64,000 nucleotides of DNA from Plazaster borealis (taxonomy: Eukaryota; Echinodermata; Asteroidea; Forcipulatida; Labidiasteridae): contig CM037469.1 of the NCBI GenBank assembly GCA_021014325.1, positions 17,011,701 to 17,075,700 on the forward strand, in the 5' to 3' direction. The notes beneath the pieces were generated by a model. The model had not been told where the DNA came from. It did no database searches and saw nothing but the letters and a program-made list of their open reading frames with translations. A program made the translations under genes and the position numbers. This document shows positions 33,472-44,073 of this stretch, piece by piece. Positions within the stretch are counted from its first letter, which is position 1; each line of letters opens with the position of its first letter.

Positions 33472-33577
33472 ATATTCAATTACAAAAATTGCCTTTCACT
33501 AGCTGCTGCCGTTTTGTTTCCCTTTGAACTCTGAATAGTAACTTTTTGGTTTTCAATCAAACAAGAAACAGCTTTGA

Positions 33578-33941
33578 AGGTATCGTACACGTTTGGTAAT
33601 GACTCAAAACTAAATAATGTTAGCATAAAAACTTACTTGGTAACAAGCAACGGAGAGCTGTTGATAAAACATTGTAGGAAACGACTCCCTCTGAAGTAAC
33701 GTAGTTTTTGAGAAAGAGGTAATTTCTCACTAAACTAATAAAAACTTCTTGCAAGAAGTTTTTATTCCTATCTGAAAGCACACAAATTTGTACAACAATG
33801 GTGTTTTTTCTTTCATCATTTTTCTTGCAACTTCGATGACCAAATGAGCCCAAATTTCACAGGCTTGTTATTTTATGCATTGTTGGGATACACCAAGTGA
33901 GAACACTGGTCTTTGACAATTTCCAAACGTGTTCAGTGCCT
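33578..33941 (-). mobile_element. TTAA-type element, copy 4
   Basis: Only about 430 bases from copy 3 and in the same orientation. The right flank is TTAA, the left TTGA. Confidence 0.83.
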
Positions 33942-34299
33942 TTAAAGCTATTCAGATTTGATTTCAATTTTAATTTAGGTCAGCATCATCACCACCATGG
34001 CCACTAATCAATGACCGAGAACTAAGTGCAGTACAACCTCAACCTCCACTAATTTCAACCAGCGTCATTTACTCTACTCATTATCAGCACCCGCGATACA
34101 CCAAAAGCACTCAGCGGCATACTTTGTCCTTTGTCGGATTTTAATGGCGTAATGAATTGACAAAGGTATTTCTTTCTACGTGCTCAAAGATGGCATTATA
34201 GCACTGTATACGGTATAGCATTGCTCAGCTGGAAAGTCTGATGGCTCATAATTAGCTTTGCCAAGGTTGGGGGAATTATTCGCTTAGCATTAATAGCAT

Positions 34300-34368
34300 T
34301 TTGACCCTGGGGAGCCCTTGCTGAAGTTTTGTCTTCGTGATTCGCTTCGAAAGATTAACTGAAGAGAG
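34300..34368 (+). other. Possible noncoding 5' exon of the cyclase gene
   Basis: A good donor, GAGAG/GTAAGT, lies at 34368/34369. The first coding exon has its own acceptor at 34964, so an upstream leader exon is expected. Only the donor is visible; the start of this exon is not determinable. Confidence 0.3.
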
Positions 34369-34493
34369 GTAAGTCTCGCCGTTGTGTTTAGGCCAACCTT
34401 TTGATGTTTTAGTAACCGGGACATGATGCAATGTGTCCAGTAGCTTTGTCTATCCATAGAGCAAGGACCTTGCTCTATGGTATATATCCAATC

Positions 34494-34558
34494 GAGGACA
34501 AACCCAGCGAGGACTAGGACAAACCCAGCGAGGACTAGGACAAACCCAGCGAGGACAA
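34494..34558. repeat. 22-bp tandem repeat, three copies
   Basis: GAGGACTAGGACAAACCCAGC-like unit in the 5' intron of the cyclase gene. Confidence 0.85.
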
Positions 34559-34982
34559 TAGCTCTTATTGTGGATACCGTTTCTTTCCCCGATGATTGTG
34601 TTGGATTATGTGAATTAGTTGATGCAAAATGACTTCAATTTTTGTGCAAAGGTATTCATTCATGCAAAAGTTTTAAGTTCATTTGGTGCTTGATATGGGG
34701 CATGGTTGTACCCCCTTCTATTGTGTCTTCATTGTGTGCTTGGAATCTTAGGAATTCTTTAGAGGATTTTGGGGGGGGGGGGGTACTGTATAAGAGGAAA
34801 ATAGTGCGTTCAAGGGGGGGGGATCCTCTGCCCCATATTGGGCATGGTATATTTAAGTTGACAACATCTTGGGAAGCTTGGTTCGCACCTTCTCTAAAAC
34901 GCACAAGGTATCGCCAATTGTTGATCGCGGTAACACCTTTATGCTTGAAACTGCTCTGTTTTCAGGTTAAAACAAACGCCGA

Positions 34983-35176
34983 ATGTTTGGTCCAATAGAT
35001 GTAGCAGGGGGTTTTCTACTCCTCGCCAGCAGTGTGGTTCTTTGCAGATGTTTGAACTTTACTGGTCCGGGTACAACCCCTGACCTGGAGGTCATATTCA
35101 AAGGAAGATGTGCAGATTACGTAGGAGGTCATGTTTATAAACATGTGGATTCTGATGAATGGAGGGATGAACTCGG
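34983..35176 (+). CDS. ADP-ribosyl cyclase coding exon 1
   Basis: Signal peptide (GGFLLLASSVVLC) followed by DLEVIFKGRCADYVGG, the start of the mature enzyme. The exon opens at 34965 after a TTTTCAG acceptor, giving 18 nt of UTR before the ATG. The donor is CTCGG/GTAAGG. Confidence 0.88.
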
Positions 35177-38100
35177 GTAAGGCGATCATCAATCCGGACT
35201 AAGATGAATTCCTCCTCCATGTTTTCAATCATACAGACCTTTGAGATGCCATAGTCTTGGTTCAAGACGTTCAGTATGTTTTTTTTTTCACAAAAACTGT
35301 ATCAAGGCGGTCATTGCTCAGAATATATTGACTCAAAAAGACGCCACCGACGCAGTGAGACACATGATATTACACAATAGCCTTAAAGGTCAAAGGTTGG
35401 CAGGCAGTAAATGTATACACAAGTCTCTGTGATAAAATCAACTGAAAAATAGTTGAAATTGTTTAACCGATGCACGGTGTTTTCTTGTACATGCCCCTAA
35501 TTGTAATTTCCCCCCTTTTTCAAACCAGAACGAAAAATTGCACGTTGTTATGGGAGTTATTCCTCAAAGCTTTTGTGTACCGCGACCCGTGTAATGTCAC
35601 GATGGACATGTACGCAGATTTCGTCCGAGAAGCTGCAACAAGTATACCAGCAAACCAAGTAAGTTACCAACTCGACCTACGATTAATAATGCACATGAAT
35701 GTAAAACTGTGCATTTGGTTGGTGATTGTAATCTCATGCACTCATGAGGGTCTGACGAACGAAAGATGCTGAGCTAAAAACGAAGCAGCTTCAACCAATA
35801 GACCCCTTTGCACGGGCCGCCATCACAATGGAATGGAATTATGTGCACTCGTGTACGCGCCACGCTGAACTCTCAGCCAATGATAGATCTTCATTGACCT
35901 CAGTGAGGGCGTTTTTGAGCTTGTGACGTCATGTGCATGCAAGGGGTTTATGGCAATAATTTTGTTTACAAAGCTGTCAATTTTGAAATTTAGCTTTTGC
36001 TGTATGATTCCACGAGTAGGAGCCGGTCAATAAGAGCTTAGCTCAGATAGCTAGCACCGGAGGTGTGGCAGGAGACTCTGTCCCCCGGAAATTCCGTCCC
36101 CATACGGCGATTTGTGTATAGAAATTTCGTCAGTTCGCACCCTATTTTGAATCAACTTCCTTCAGCCATGTTAATGTGCCGTATGGGGGAATAAAACAAA
36201 AACATCTCAGGTTTTCGTCATCTTATGTCTATGATGTCATCACCCTGCAGTAATTAAACTAATGATCTCAACATGTCCGATGGCACTCCCAGAGCTCCGT
36301 AGACTATCGAATAATAATGGGAGACTTTGGAACGCTAGGTGGCAGCAGACTTACCAGGTAAATTTCCATTGTTTACGTAGTTCTGAGCATGCGCACATTA
36401 CCGAGAACAATGGATTTACCTGGAAAGTCTGCTGCCCCTAGCGTCCCAAAAGTCCCCATTGTTTTGTTATGTCATGTGATTTATTTTAGGCGGTATACTG
36501 GGATGGTTTTGACGTGTACTCGCAAGTCAGATCATACATCAATAACGGAAACCGTGGTTTGACTCTTGAGTTCACACTGGTTGGTTACATAATGAATGGC
36601 TTTCTGTACTTCTGTGGCCAGACCGAATATCCCGGCATAAAGTACGACTCGTGCCCAAATAAGGGCGATTGTGACAGCGGCTTTCCTGAAGGCTCTATTG
36701 ATGCTTTCTGGGCTGCTGCTTCTGTATACGTAAGTACAATATCGATTATGGGGATGAATTTAGTTGTCAAAACAATTTATTTTGTAGAGTTGCTATGAAA
36801 GAATGTTTTGATTTTTCAAGCATTGCGGTTTAATACTTAATATGGTATTGGAATAATGCCCATATTGTCCCTCTTACAAGTACGGACTACTAATACACTC
36901 TAAAAACTCCGGGGTCAGAAATGACCTTGATTCCGGGTCCAAGGGGCCCTGACCTATTTCTGGGTCAGGCTGACCCGGAAACTGTTTTGAAAATAATAAT
37001 AATAATAATAATAAGACTTGTAATGCGCACATATCCACCCTGCTTGGTGTTCAAGGCGTAGTAAAAAAACCAAAAAACAAAACAAAACAAAACAAAGACA
37101 AAACGGACACAACAAAATTAGTCCTTGAAAACCTGTGACATAAGATGAGTTTTGAGAAGAGATTTGAATTTTGTGGTACAAAGACAAGATCTAAGATTAA
37201 GCGGTAGAGAGTTCCAGATGCGTGGCGCAGCTGAAGAAAAAGACCTGTCACCCCATGAGGAGAAGCATGGAACTTGATCGAAGATTCCTTGATGGAGTGT
37301 AAACTTGAAGTAGTTCAGAAATATAGTGAGGAGCCTTGCCATTAAGTGCTTTGTGGACAATGAGCATCAGCTTGAAGATGATTCGTTGAGAGATAGGGAG
37401 CCAATGTAGTTGTTTCAGAATGGGGGTGATAGAACAGGATTTTCTAGACAGTGTCACAATGCGGGCAGCGGTATTTTGGAGGCGTAGAAGACGGGAAATC
37501 TGGTTGTTAGGAAGACTGTAGAGAAGAGCATTGCCGTTGTCAAGACGAGAAGTAACAAATGCAACTGGGATTTTAAACTCGAATTCTGCGTCAGTTTGAC
37601 CCATTATGGGTCATTTTGACACAGGTTCAAGGTCATACTGATCCAAAAATTGGTCAGGCCCAAGACCGGGGAATTCGGGTCAATTCTGACCCGGGAGGTT
37701 TTAGAGTGTTGAACAATGGTTTGCATTATTGTCTGTGGAGAGTTCCAAACTATGAATCACATAGTGAATGACTGTCCCATTACCAGATTAGACGGAGGTA
37801 TCAAAGCCCTACACAACTGCGAGGAAGCTGCCCTGGAGTGGCTGGCGGAGAGAGCGTGCTGAACGCATACGACAACAACAACATTATTGTCTTTGCAGCT
37901 ATTGCTTTAGCTGCATTTAGTATAAGCATGCAAGAGCCAAACACGAGTGAAATACACTTTTTATTTTGCACGAATTGCAGTTTGGAAAGTACGGCAACGG
38001 CGAAGTGAAGTTTATTGTCAATAGCAACAGACCTGGAGGTGCATTCCACACCAACAACAGGTAAAGACCTTCAAAATGTCATTTTGGCTTCCGCTCCGGC

Positions 38101-39555
38101 TCTGGCTTACGCACTGTAGTCATGAGCCAGTTCTAGAGCATGTGTGTTGAGATAGTTGCAACAACTTGCGATTAGAAGCCACTTTTCGGTAAGAAGAAAA
38201 ACCGCATTGTGCGCACACAAGGTGCCACACAGACTGCTCATTGTGCTATACATTTACACATAAAATGGCTTCTGGCAACCACGTGATCAAAGAAAATTTG
38301 TCCCTCCATGTCGCAACTCTCTCGATACACAGCTCTGGTCAGTGTTGTATATATACTGCTAATGATTTATCAAGTGGTATTGAGTGATGATTTCAAACAA
38401 ATAAACGTTAATAATGCAAGATCGTCCATCACTGGTTTGTCTGTTTGGTTTGTTTTTGTGACACCTTTTTGCTGTTATGATTTAGATTTTCAGTTAACAC
38501 CTTTATAAGTGTGTTTCTGGTGTGCAAGATGTTTTCTTTTTTTTCTTTTTCACGAAGGGGATGCTTCAAATTTGAATAAATCTCCAAGCTTCGTTGTCTA
38601 TTCGACCTTTCATTTCGTTGTTGGATTGAATTTGCTTTTATATAATAATACTTTATTACCACAACACTAATAAAATATGTGTTATTGTTCAGTTTTTTCA
38701 CACAGTACGAATTGATAAACATGGATTCATCGAAAGTCACTCTTCTAGAAATCTACTTAATTACGTTCCTTAATGAAACACCAGGGTAAGAATTAGTAGT
38801 TTCATTTCCAGCTGATTTCTGCAATGCTCTCTTTAATGACGTGAACCAATTATGTGTTTTTAACATCTTTAAAACATTGTTTTATTTCATGTAGGCCTAT
38901 ACCACTTGGGCCCGATATTATGTGGCAGATGTTCCCATACTTTAACTATTCTTTCTACCTCCATGCTTTAACACACTCTTTTCCTCGTGTACAGAAGTAC
39001 CCCCTAAAATCCTCTAAAGAATTCATGAGATTCCAAGAACACAATGAAGACACAGTAAGGAGGGGGTAAACCATGCCACCGAACGAGCACCAATACTTGT
39101 TTACTGATATTGGGGTTTTTTTTATTCCAGTGAAACTTGCGAATCTCAGTCAATAGAGATACTACGGTCAATGCTTGACGAGAGAGGCATTTCGTCTACA
39201 TGCACGCAACAGCCCGAGTAAGTGTCTCAAAGCGGCCATTTTGTTTGTTGATGCACGCAACCAGTTCAACTTAACATGACCATTAGCAGTGACAGACATA
39301 CATCAATAAAAGGCATGTGGAAAGAACCAATACAACATGTGCATACCATATTTCTGATTGTGTAAATTATTGTTGTCTGATTGCAGAGATGTGCTCCATA
39401 TGTTTTGTACTGACAACACGACTGCCAAGGATTGTGCATTTGCCGCCTCCCATCAGTCTTCAAATTACGCACTACGTCACGAAATCTCCCGTATAGGAAT
39501 GGCGTTTGGTGCTGTATTCGTGTACTTGTTTCATTTAAAAGCCAATAGCCTTTAA
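34983..39555 (+). CDS. ADP-ribosyl cyclase / cyclic ADP-ribose hydrolase (CD38/BST1 family)
   Basis: Seven coding exons (34983-35176, 35529-35658, 36490-36729, 37981-38060, 38693-38785, 39131-39217, 39387-39555) total 993 nt, 330 residues. The family converts NAD+ to cyclic ADP-ribose and, at acidic pH, NADP+ to NAADP; both are Ca2+-releasing messengers. Positions equivalent to CD38 W125, E146, W189 and E226 are W112 (VYWDGF), E135 (TLEFTLVGY), W182 (AFWAAAS) and E221 (YEL), so the enzyme should be active. Residues 1 to about 23 form a signal peptide. Many cysteines match the disulphide pattern, and NFT, NCT, NVT and NTT are potential glycosylation sites. The hydrophobic C terminus (IGMAFGAVFVYLFHL) suggests a GPI anchor, as in BST1 and sea urchin cyclases. 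All exon phases agree. Confidence 0.91.
35529..35658 (+). CDS. ADP-ribosyl cyclase coding exon 2
   Basis: Encodes KNCTLLWELFLKAFVYRDPC and NVTMDMYADFV, the region equivalent to CD38 around its DAFKGAFISKHPCNIT motif. The acceptor is AACCAG and the donor CCAA/GTAAGT. Confidence 0.92.
35796..35955. repeat. TAGACCCCTTTGCAC element, copy 3
   Basis: In cyclase intron 2. Ends AATAGACCCCTTTGCAC and TGACGTCATGTGCATGCAAG; the interior shares the TGACCTCAGTGAGGGCG box with other copies. Confidence 0.65.
36062..36192. repeat. GGTGTGGCAGGAGACTCTG element
   Basis: Relative of 16937-17105: CTGTCCCCCGGAAATTCCGT, CCCATACGGC and an inverse GCCGTATGGGG. Confidence 0.65.
36328..36466. mobile_element. Hairpin MITE with TTTACCTGG arms
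   Basis: GCAGCAGACTTACCAGGTAA and the near-inverse TTTACCTGGAAAGTCTGCTG, with outer AATGGGAGACTTTGGAACGC / GCGTCCCAAAAGTCCCCATT. It sits 23 bases before the acceptor of cyclase exon 3. Confidence 0.85.
36490..36729 (+). CDS. ADP-ribosyl cyclase coding exon 3 (active site)
   Basis: Eighty codons carrying three of the four active-site positions (W112, E135, W182) and the FCGQTEYPGIKYDSCPN and DCDSGFPEGSIDAFW stretches. It appears to combine what are separate exons in vertebrate CD38. The donor is TAC/GTAAGT. Confidence 0.94.
36893..37708. mobile_element. ACTCTAAAA element, copy 2, split by a LINE
   Basis: Left part 36893-36985 and right part about 37590-37708 match the two halves of 33229-33471. 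The intervening 600 bases are LINE. Confidence 0.82.
36986..37590 (-). mobile_element. 5'-truncated LINE (CR1/L2-like), minus strand
   Basis: Minus-strand pieces VAFVTSRLDNGNALLYSLPN, LQNTAARIVTLSRKS, LKQLHWLPISQRI, KALNGKAPHYISELL and, in a shifted frame, GDRSFSSAAPRIWNSLPLNL are ORF2 C-terminal signatures. The 3' end is an (ATT)n tail at 36989-37011. The same 3' end (AAGACTTGTAATGCGCACAT) recurs at 60195-60260. Confidence 0.88.
37981..38060 (+). CDS. ADP-ribosyl cyclase coding exon 4
   Basis: Encodes FGKYGNGEVKFIVNSNRPGG, then AFHTNN. It aligns with the CD38 strand before the catalytic glutamate. The acceptor is ATTGCAG and the donor ACAG/GTAAAG, phase 2. Confidence 0.9.
38693..38785 (+). 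CDS. ADP-ribosyl cyclase coding exon 5 (catalytic Glu)
   Basis: Joined by phase at the acceptor TTGTTCAG to give SFFTQYELINMDSSKVTLLE, placing E221 at the catalytic glutamate position. A nearer AG (ACACAG) would break the frame. The donor is CCAGG/GTAAGA. Confidence 0.83.
39131..39217 (+). CDS. ADP-ribosyl cyclase coding exon 6
   Basis: Encodes ETCESQSIEILRSMLDERGI and SSTCTQQP, matching the CD38 segment DLC ... ELESIISKRNIQFSCKN. The acceptor is ATTCCAG and the donor CCCGA/GTAAGT. Confidence 0.92.
39387..39555 (+). CDS. ADP-ribosyl cyclase coding exon 7, C terminus
   Basis: Encodes DVLHMFCTDNTTAKDCAFAA, a short spacer and a hydrophobic tail ending HLKANSL, with TAA at 39553-39555. The CTDNTTAKDC pair of cysteines matches the last disulphide of the family. 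The tail is typical of a GPI signal rather than a soluble end. Confidence 0.92.
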
Positions 39556-39594
39556 TACACAAACAAAATGTACACTGTTTTTAAGGGAAGGTAT

Positions 39595-39983
39595 ACGTTT
39601 GGTAATCGCCCTTAAAATTAATGGCAATAAAAACTTACTTGGTTAGAAGTAGGGCCTATAGATACAGTAGCTTTCGATAGTAGGCTATAAAGCATTTTGG
39701 GAATCATTTCACTTCGAAGTAATGTGGTTATGAAAAAAAGATATCAGTTTTTATCCCCCAAAATTTGAATCTGAGAAACGTTACTGTCAGATACGTTTCT
39801 CAGATTGTGTATTTCAATTACGGATTGGTCTTCCTGCGTGGACATAACCGCTCCGGATTTTCGGCGATATCTCAAAAAACGCTACCACCTTTTAAAGTGT
39901 TAGTTTTATTGTATATATCTACATTATTTTATATAGGATTAAAAAAATCGTACGGTTCAAAAAACCAAAGGTATGCGTTTCCT
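39595..39983. mobile_element. TTAA-type element, GTATACG subfamily, copy 2
   Basis: GGGAAGGTATACGTTTGGTA at the left preceded by TTAA. The right end is degraded (AAGGTATGCGTTTCCT, TTAG). It starts 39 bases past the cyclase stop and may lie in its 3' UTR. Confidence 0.65.
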
Positions 39984-40757
39984 TTAGTTTGAACTGTTTT
40001 AATGTTAAGTGGGACCACAATACGCTTTTAATTTGCTGTAATTCACTCATGTTAGAAAGAAAAACAAGGTATTTGGGTGGTGGTCGACACCAATGTCGAA
40101 ATGTTGTGATGTCTTGTTGATTGTATTTATCATAAAAGAAACTGTCAATGTGTCTCTGAAAGAATAATGAAATGATGTGTCTGGAGTTTGATTGTCACAG
40201 GTACCGGCGGATCTGTACACGTTGTTGTAATCGATCACAATACAGCCATAGAAGGAATACGGTTGTTTGTATAATTAAACTGATGTAGCGTAATTGCACT
40301 GTAATCCCATTACAAACACAAAAATACAAGTGTTATTGAGGTTTTTTTTTTTTTGCAGGAGATTATGTGTGCCACCCCCCCCCCCCCCGGAGATTCATAA
40401 CGGCGGATCATGGAGGAAGAAAATAGCCCATGGGCGGATGGTGTAAAATATCGTCTGGTGGCGCCCTCTTTGAATCGATTTTATTCAACCCATGTTACCG
40501 TAAAATATGGGGTACACGCAAACCTGGGACAAAACCCCCTATGACAGCGGCGCCATTGACGTAAACTATAGACATTCACTTGGGGCAAGGGGTGGGACTT
40601 TTGATCGAACCATCCATTTGTGCATTTTTTTTAATGTCATATATTTGGGGCAAGGGGGGGCACTGGCCGATTCTATATTATTTTCTTTTATTTTATAACC
40701 AACTTAGCTACAGACATCTGCCAATTGTTTATTGTTCTAAGTCTTCATTGCGGTTAA

Positions 40758-41113
40758 AGGTATCGTACACGTTTGGTAATTACTCAAAACAAATATTAGC
40801 ATAACAACTTACTTGGTAACAAGCAATGGAGAGCTGTTGATAGTATAAAACATTGCAGGAAACGACTCCCTCTGAAGTAACGTAGTTTTTGAGAAAGAGG
40901 TAATTTCTCACTAAAATAATAAAAACTTCTTGCAAGAAGTTTTTATTCCTATCTGAAAGCACACAAATTTGTACAACATGGGTGTTTTTTCTTTCATCAT
41001 TTTCTTGCAACTTCGATGACCAATTGAGCCCAAATTTTCACAGGCTTGTTATTTTATGCATACACCAAATGAGAACACTGGTCTTTGACAATTTCCAAAC
41101 GTGTTCAGTGCCT
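40758..41113 (-). mobile_element. TTAA-type element, copy 5
   Basis: Perfect TTAA at 40754-40757 and 41114-41117; same orientation as copies 3 and 4. Confidence 0.87.
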
Positions 41114-41340
41114 TTAAACTTGTTGATGCGTTAGAAACGAGCCTTTTGTTTGTAGGATGACGAAGTGTTTACAAAAAATCCTCTATAACGGTGAATAATT
41201 GTACAATTCTTTTTAGAATCCATAATGTCGTCGTATGAATAAAGTATCCATTGCTGCAAAACTTGTTTTATTTAAATTGTGTGTAACTAAAAACTCTTCA
41301 AGATAACACTTACACCAAGTTCTATACTATAGGAACACAC

Positions 41341-41505
41341 TGGGCCCAATATCATAAAACTATAAATCAGACTAGCAATCTTTGCTAAGCGAAAAATGAG
41401 TAGGGCACCAGTCGTAACAATCTATTAAACTCTACGGAATTTTGGCTGGTTACCTGTTTCTGCTAAGGACGATTTTTCTGTGCTTAGCAAGTTTTTTGTG
41501 CTGTA
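41341..41505. mobile_element. GGGCCC hairpin MITE, diverged
   Basis: TGGGCCCAATATCATAAAAC at the left, TTTTGGCTGGTTACC inside, joined on the right to the GGCTCTG variant. Confidence 0.65.
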
Positions 41506-41509
41506 CAGG

Positions 41510-41755
41510 GCCCAATTTCATGGCTCTGCTTACCGTAAGCAAAGAATCGGCGCTTACGGAAGCAGGGAATTCCGCGCTTACGTCAAGCGTATTTCACGGG
41601 TTAGCGGGGAATGTTTGCTTGTGCGCGTGCGTAGTCCACGTTACTAGGCATTACACAGCTAGCGCAGAAATTCGGCGCTTGCTCGGTAAGCGGAGAATGG
41701 TGATTGCAAGCGCAGAAATCGGCGGTTAAGCAGAGCCATGAAGTTGGGCCCAGGC
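41510..41755. mobile_element. GGGCCCAATTTCATGGCTCTG element, long copy
   Basis: GGGCCCAATTTCATGGCTCT and the inverse AGAGCCATGAAGTTGGGCCC, with GCGCTTACG / GCGCAGAAAT interior. Confidence 0.85.
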
Positions 41756-41835
41756 TTTATGAAATTGGGCCCTGCAGCCGATTTCACAGAGAGCTAAGAT
41801 TGAACTTAGTTCGAATCACTCTTAATTGCTATTAA

Positions 41836-42325
41836 ATGGTCTGTATACGTTTGGTAATGACTGCAAATTAATGGTAATAAAAACTAACTTGGTATAAGAA
41901 GTAGGCTACAGCAGCTTTGGATAGTAAAACTTTTCAATTCGAAGTAGGGCCTACTGCGGTTATGCAAAAAGATATCGCTTTTTATCCCCAACAAATTTGA
42001 ATCTGAGAAGCGTTTACTGAAGTAACGTTTTTCAGATCGTGTATTACAATTGCAGATTATTCTTCCTGCGCGTGGACATAATCGCTCCAGATTTTCTGCA
42101 AGATCTCAAAAACGCTATAACACCTTTTGAAATGAAATGTTCACAGGTTCATGGTATATCTACAACTACACTCTAAAAATATATTAGTCAAAACAACACT
42201 ATAATTAGTCATACGAGACATGATTTTGACTAACTTACATTAAAATCATGTCTCGTATGACTAATTTGTGTTGTTTTGACTAATATATTTTTAGAGAGGA
42301 TTGAAACAAACAGGGTTCCAATAAT
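41836..42325. mobile_element. GTATACG-type TTAA element with a nested hairpin
   Basis: Left end GGTCTGTATACGTTTGGTAA after TTAA (41832-41835). The body matches 61236-61624 up to CTACAACTA, resumes at GATTGAAACAAACAGGGTTC (about 42299), and its far end is lost. The interruption is 42172-42297. Confidence 0.7.
42172..42297. mobile_element. Hairpin MITE (TTAGTCAAAACAACAC), copy 2
   Basis: CTCTAAAAATATATTAGTCA and the inverse TGACTAATATATTTTTAGAG flank ATTAGTCATACGAGACATGA arms, nearly a perfect stem. Confidence 0.92.
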
Positions 42326-42535
42326 ATCAAATGGGGATGCAGACCCTTTATAGCAAAGTGTGATGTCACATTACATGAAATTACTATTATGTCAATCTTA
42401 GTGCTATGTGAAATCGAGACCAGAAGGGCTGACAGAATCAGCATAAATGTCACTGTGTAAAGCAAGTTTCACCACAGGCGGTGTACTAAATTTTAAATTA
42501 AACATACAGTCTATACTTTCCAAACCAAGGAACCT

Positions 42536-43112
42536 GGGCCCAATTTCATAGAGCTGCTTAAACACAAAAAAATAGCGAAGCACAACAAAATTATGCTTAG
42601 CAGAATATTAAGGTAACCAGCCAAAATACCATTTCACACGCACAATTTGTTACTGGTATCCTGCTTGTTTTTGCTTAGCAGGAAATTGTTAAGCAATATT
42701 TTCTACTAAAGCAGCTCTATGAAATTGGGCCCTGCACAAAGATGGGCTGGGCCCAATTATAAAGCTGCTTACACACAAAAAGTAGCTAAGCAGAACAAAA
42801 TTATGCTTAGCAGAATAAGGTTACCAGCCAAAATACCATTTCACATACATAATTTGTGACTGGTATCCTGCTTGTTTTTGCTTAGCAGGAAATTGTTAAG
42901 CAGTATTTTCGGCTTAAGCAGCTCTATGAAATTGGGCCCTGCACAAAGATGGGCTGGGCCCAATTTCATAAAGCTGCTTACACACAAAAAGTAGCTGAGC
43001 ACAACAACATTATGCTTAGCAGAATCAGGTAACCAGCCAAAATACCATTTCACATGCAGAATGTATGACTGGTATCCTGCTTGTTTTTGCTTAGCTATAT
43101 GAAATTGGGCCC
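42536..43112. repeat. Three tandem GGGCCC hairpin MITEs
   Basis: Copies start at 42536, 42749 and 42956. The spacer GCACAAAGATGGGCT is shared between them, so the array arose by duplication and not by independent insertions. The third copy is truncated. Confidence 0.9.
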
Positions 43113-43582
43113 TTCACAAAGACGGGAGAAATGAGGATGTACAGGTAGGTTAATGAAATAAATAAATAAATAAATAAAAACTTGGGAGGAGGACAACTGA
43201 ACAGTAAACACAAATGACAGGTTTGTTCCATGAGCCTCATCCGCCCTAACAACCTCACAACATGAAGACCACTGCATGCATTTCCCAGGTTTGTTTTCGT
43301 CCAGTATCCAAAAATGCTTCAACACAGGCTAGCTGATGATAAGAAAATAAGTCGCACTACGCTCGGCCCACCGTGCGCTCCCCGTACGAGCGAATGCTCA
43401 CAAGCTAGGTAATAACATAATTATGTGCACGTTTAAAAAGCAAGTTGTAGTGCTTTTGACTTAATTAAGAATTAATTGAGTTGCCAGCAGACACGCCACC
43501 ACAAGTGCACATTCGATGCCTCAGTATAGCACAGTTAGCAGAGCATGCATAGCTTGTGCGTGGCAAACTACGCTTTAACTTT

Positions 43583-43810
43583 GGACCAATCACAGCAACG
43601 GTTTCACGAATAGTTTTTTTCAACCAATCAAACTGCACGTTGCATTCTAGCTAAGACTAAGGTTGTTCCTTGACGTCTGCTTCTCTGGTTCTGCATCGTG
43701 TTTATTTCAACGAAAATAAGAAATCAAATAAAACAAATTTTGGAGGAAAATTGGAACGTCACAAGGTTCTTGTATAAAAGAGGTATGTTCATAGACAAAA
43801 CTAGGTCTGC
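43583..43810 (+). promoter_or_regulatory. Candidate core promoter of the RFX-like gene
   Basis: Two CCAAT boxes (near 43585 and 43622, both as ACCAATCA) precede a good TATA box, TATAAAAG, at 43773-43780, which lies about 230 bases before the start codon. The spacing is reasonable for a TATA-type promoter. Use of this promoter is inferred. Confidence 0.4.
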
Positions 43811-44009
43811 TAAATATCACTGTATTTGTCTATAAAGTCTAGTTTCAACTAGTGTTTTTTGGTCTTGTAAATTTGAGTGGTCTGTCTTTTTTTAGTGCCT
43901 TCACATTCACTGTTTCCACAATGCAGCCAGTGTTGTACGTGACGTACAGCACAGTGCACTGTCGGTGTGAATCGAACTTGGACTGGGATGTGTAAAGGTA
44001 GACAACTAA

Positions 44010-44073
44010 ATGTTGGCTGATGCTGCTGGAGATCACATGGATTCAGAAGAAGCTCCCAAAATAATCAAACAAG
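44010..44073 (+). CDS. RFX-like coding exon 1
   Basis: Encodes [20 protein letters not shown]; the donor is CAAG/GTACTG, phase 1. The start is the first ATG that leads in frame into the DNA-binding exons. Confidence 0.78.

Larger units (their letters stand above)
28625..34299. other. Intergenic between Kelch-like and cyclase genes
   Basis: Repeat-dominated: elements at 28862-29102, 29537-29703, 30739-30914, 31185-31320, 32772-33142, 33229-33471 and 33578-33941 are listed separately. The rest is AT-rich with no credible exon. Confidence 0.6.
39556..43582. other. Intergenic between cyclase and RFX-like genes
   Basis: Almost wholly repeats: TTAA elements at 39595-39983, 40758-41113 and 41836, GGGCCC MITEs at 41341-41505 and 42536-43112, and a hairpin at 42172-42297. 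No exon recognised. Confidence 0.65.

Noticed and set aside
37726..37920. Possible extra cyclase exon (GGESVLNAYDNNN frame)
   Set aside because: Splicing exon 3 directly to 37981 already aligns end to end with CD38 in phase 0, and this stretch lacks a good donor.
38701..38786. Acceptor ACACAG at 38704 for cyclase exon 5
   Set aside because: It would need a phase-0 donor; exon 4 ends in phase 2, and the acceptor at 38692 restores the frame and the family motif.
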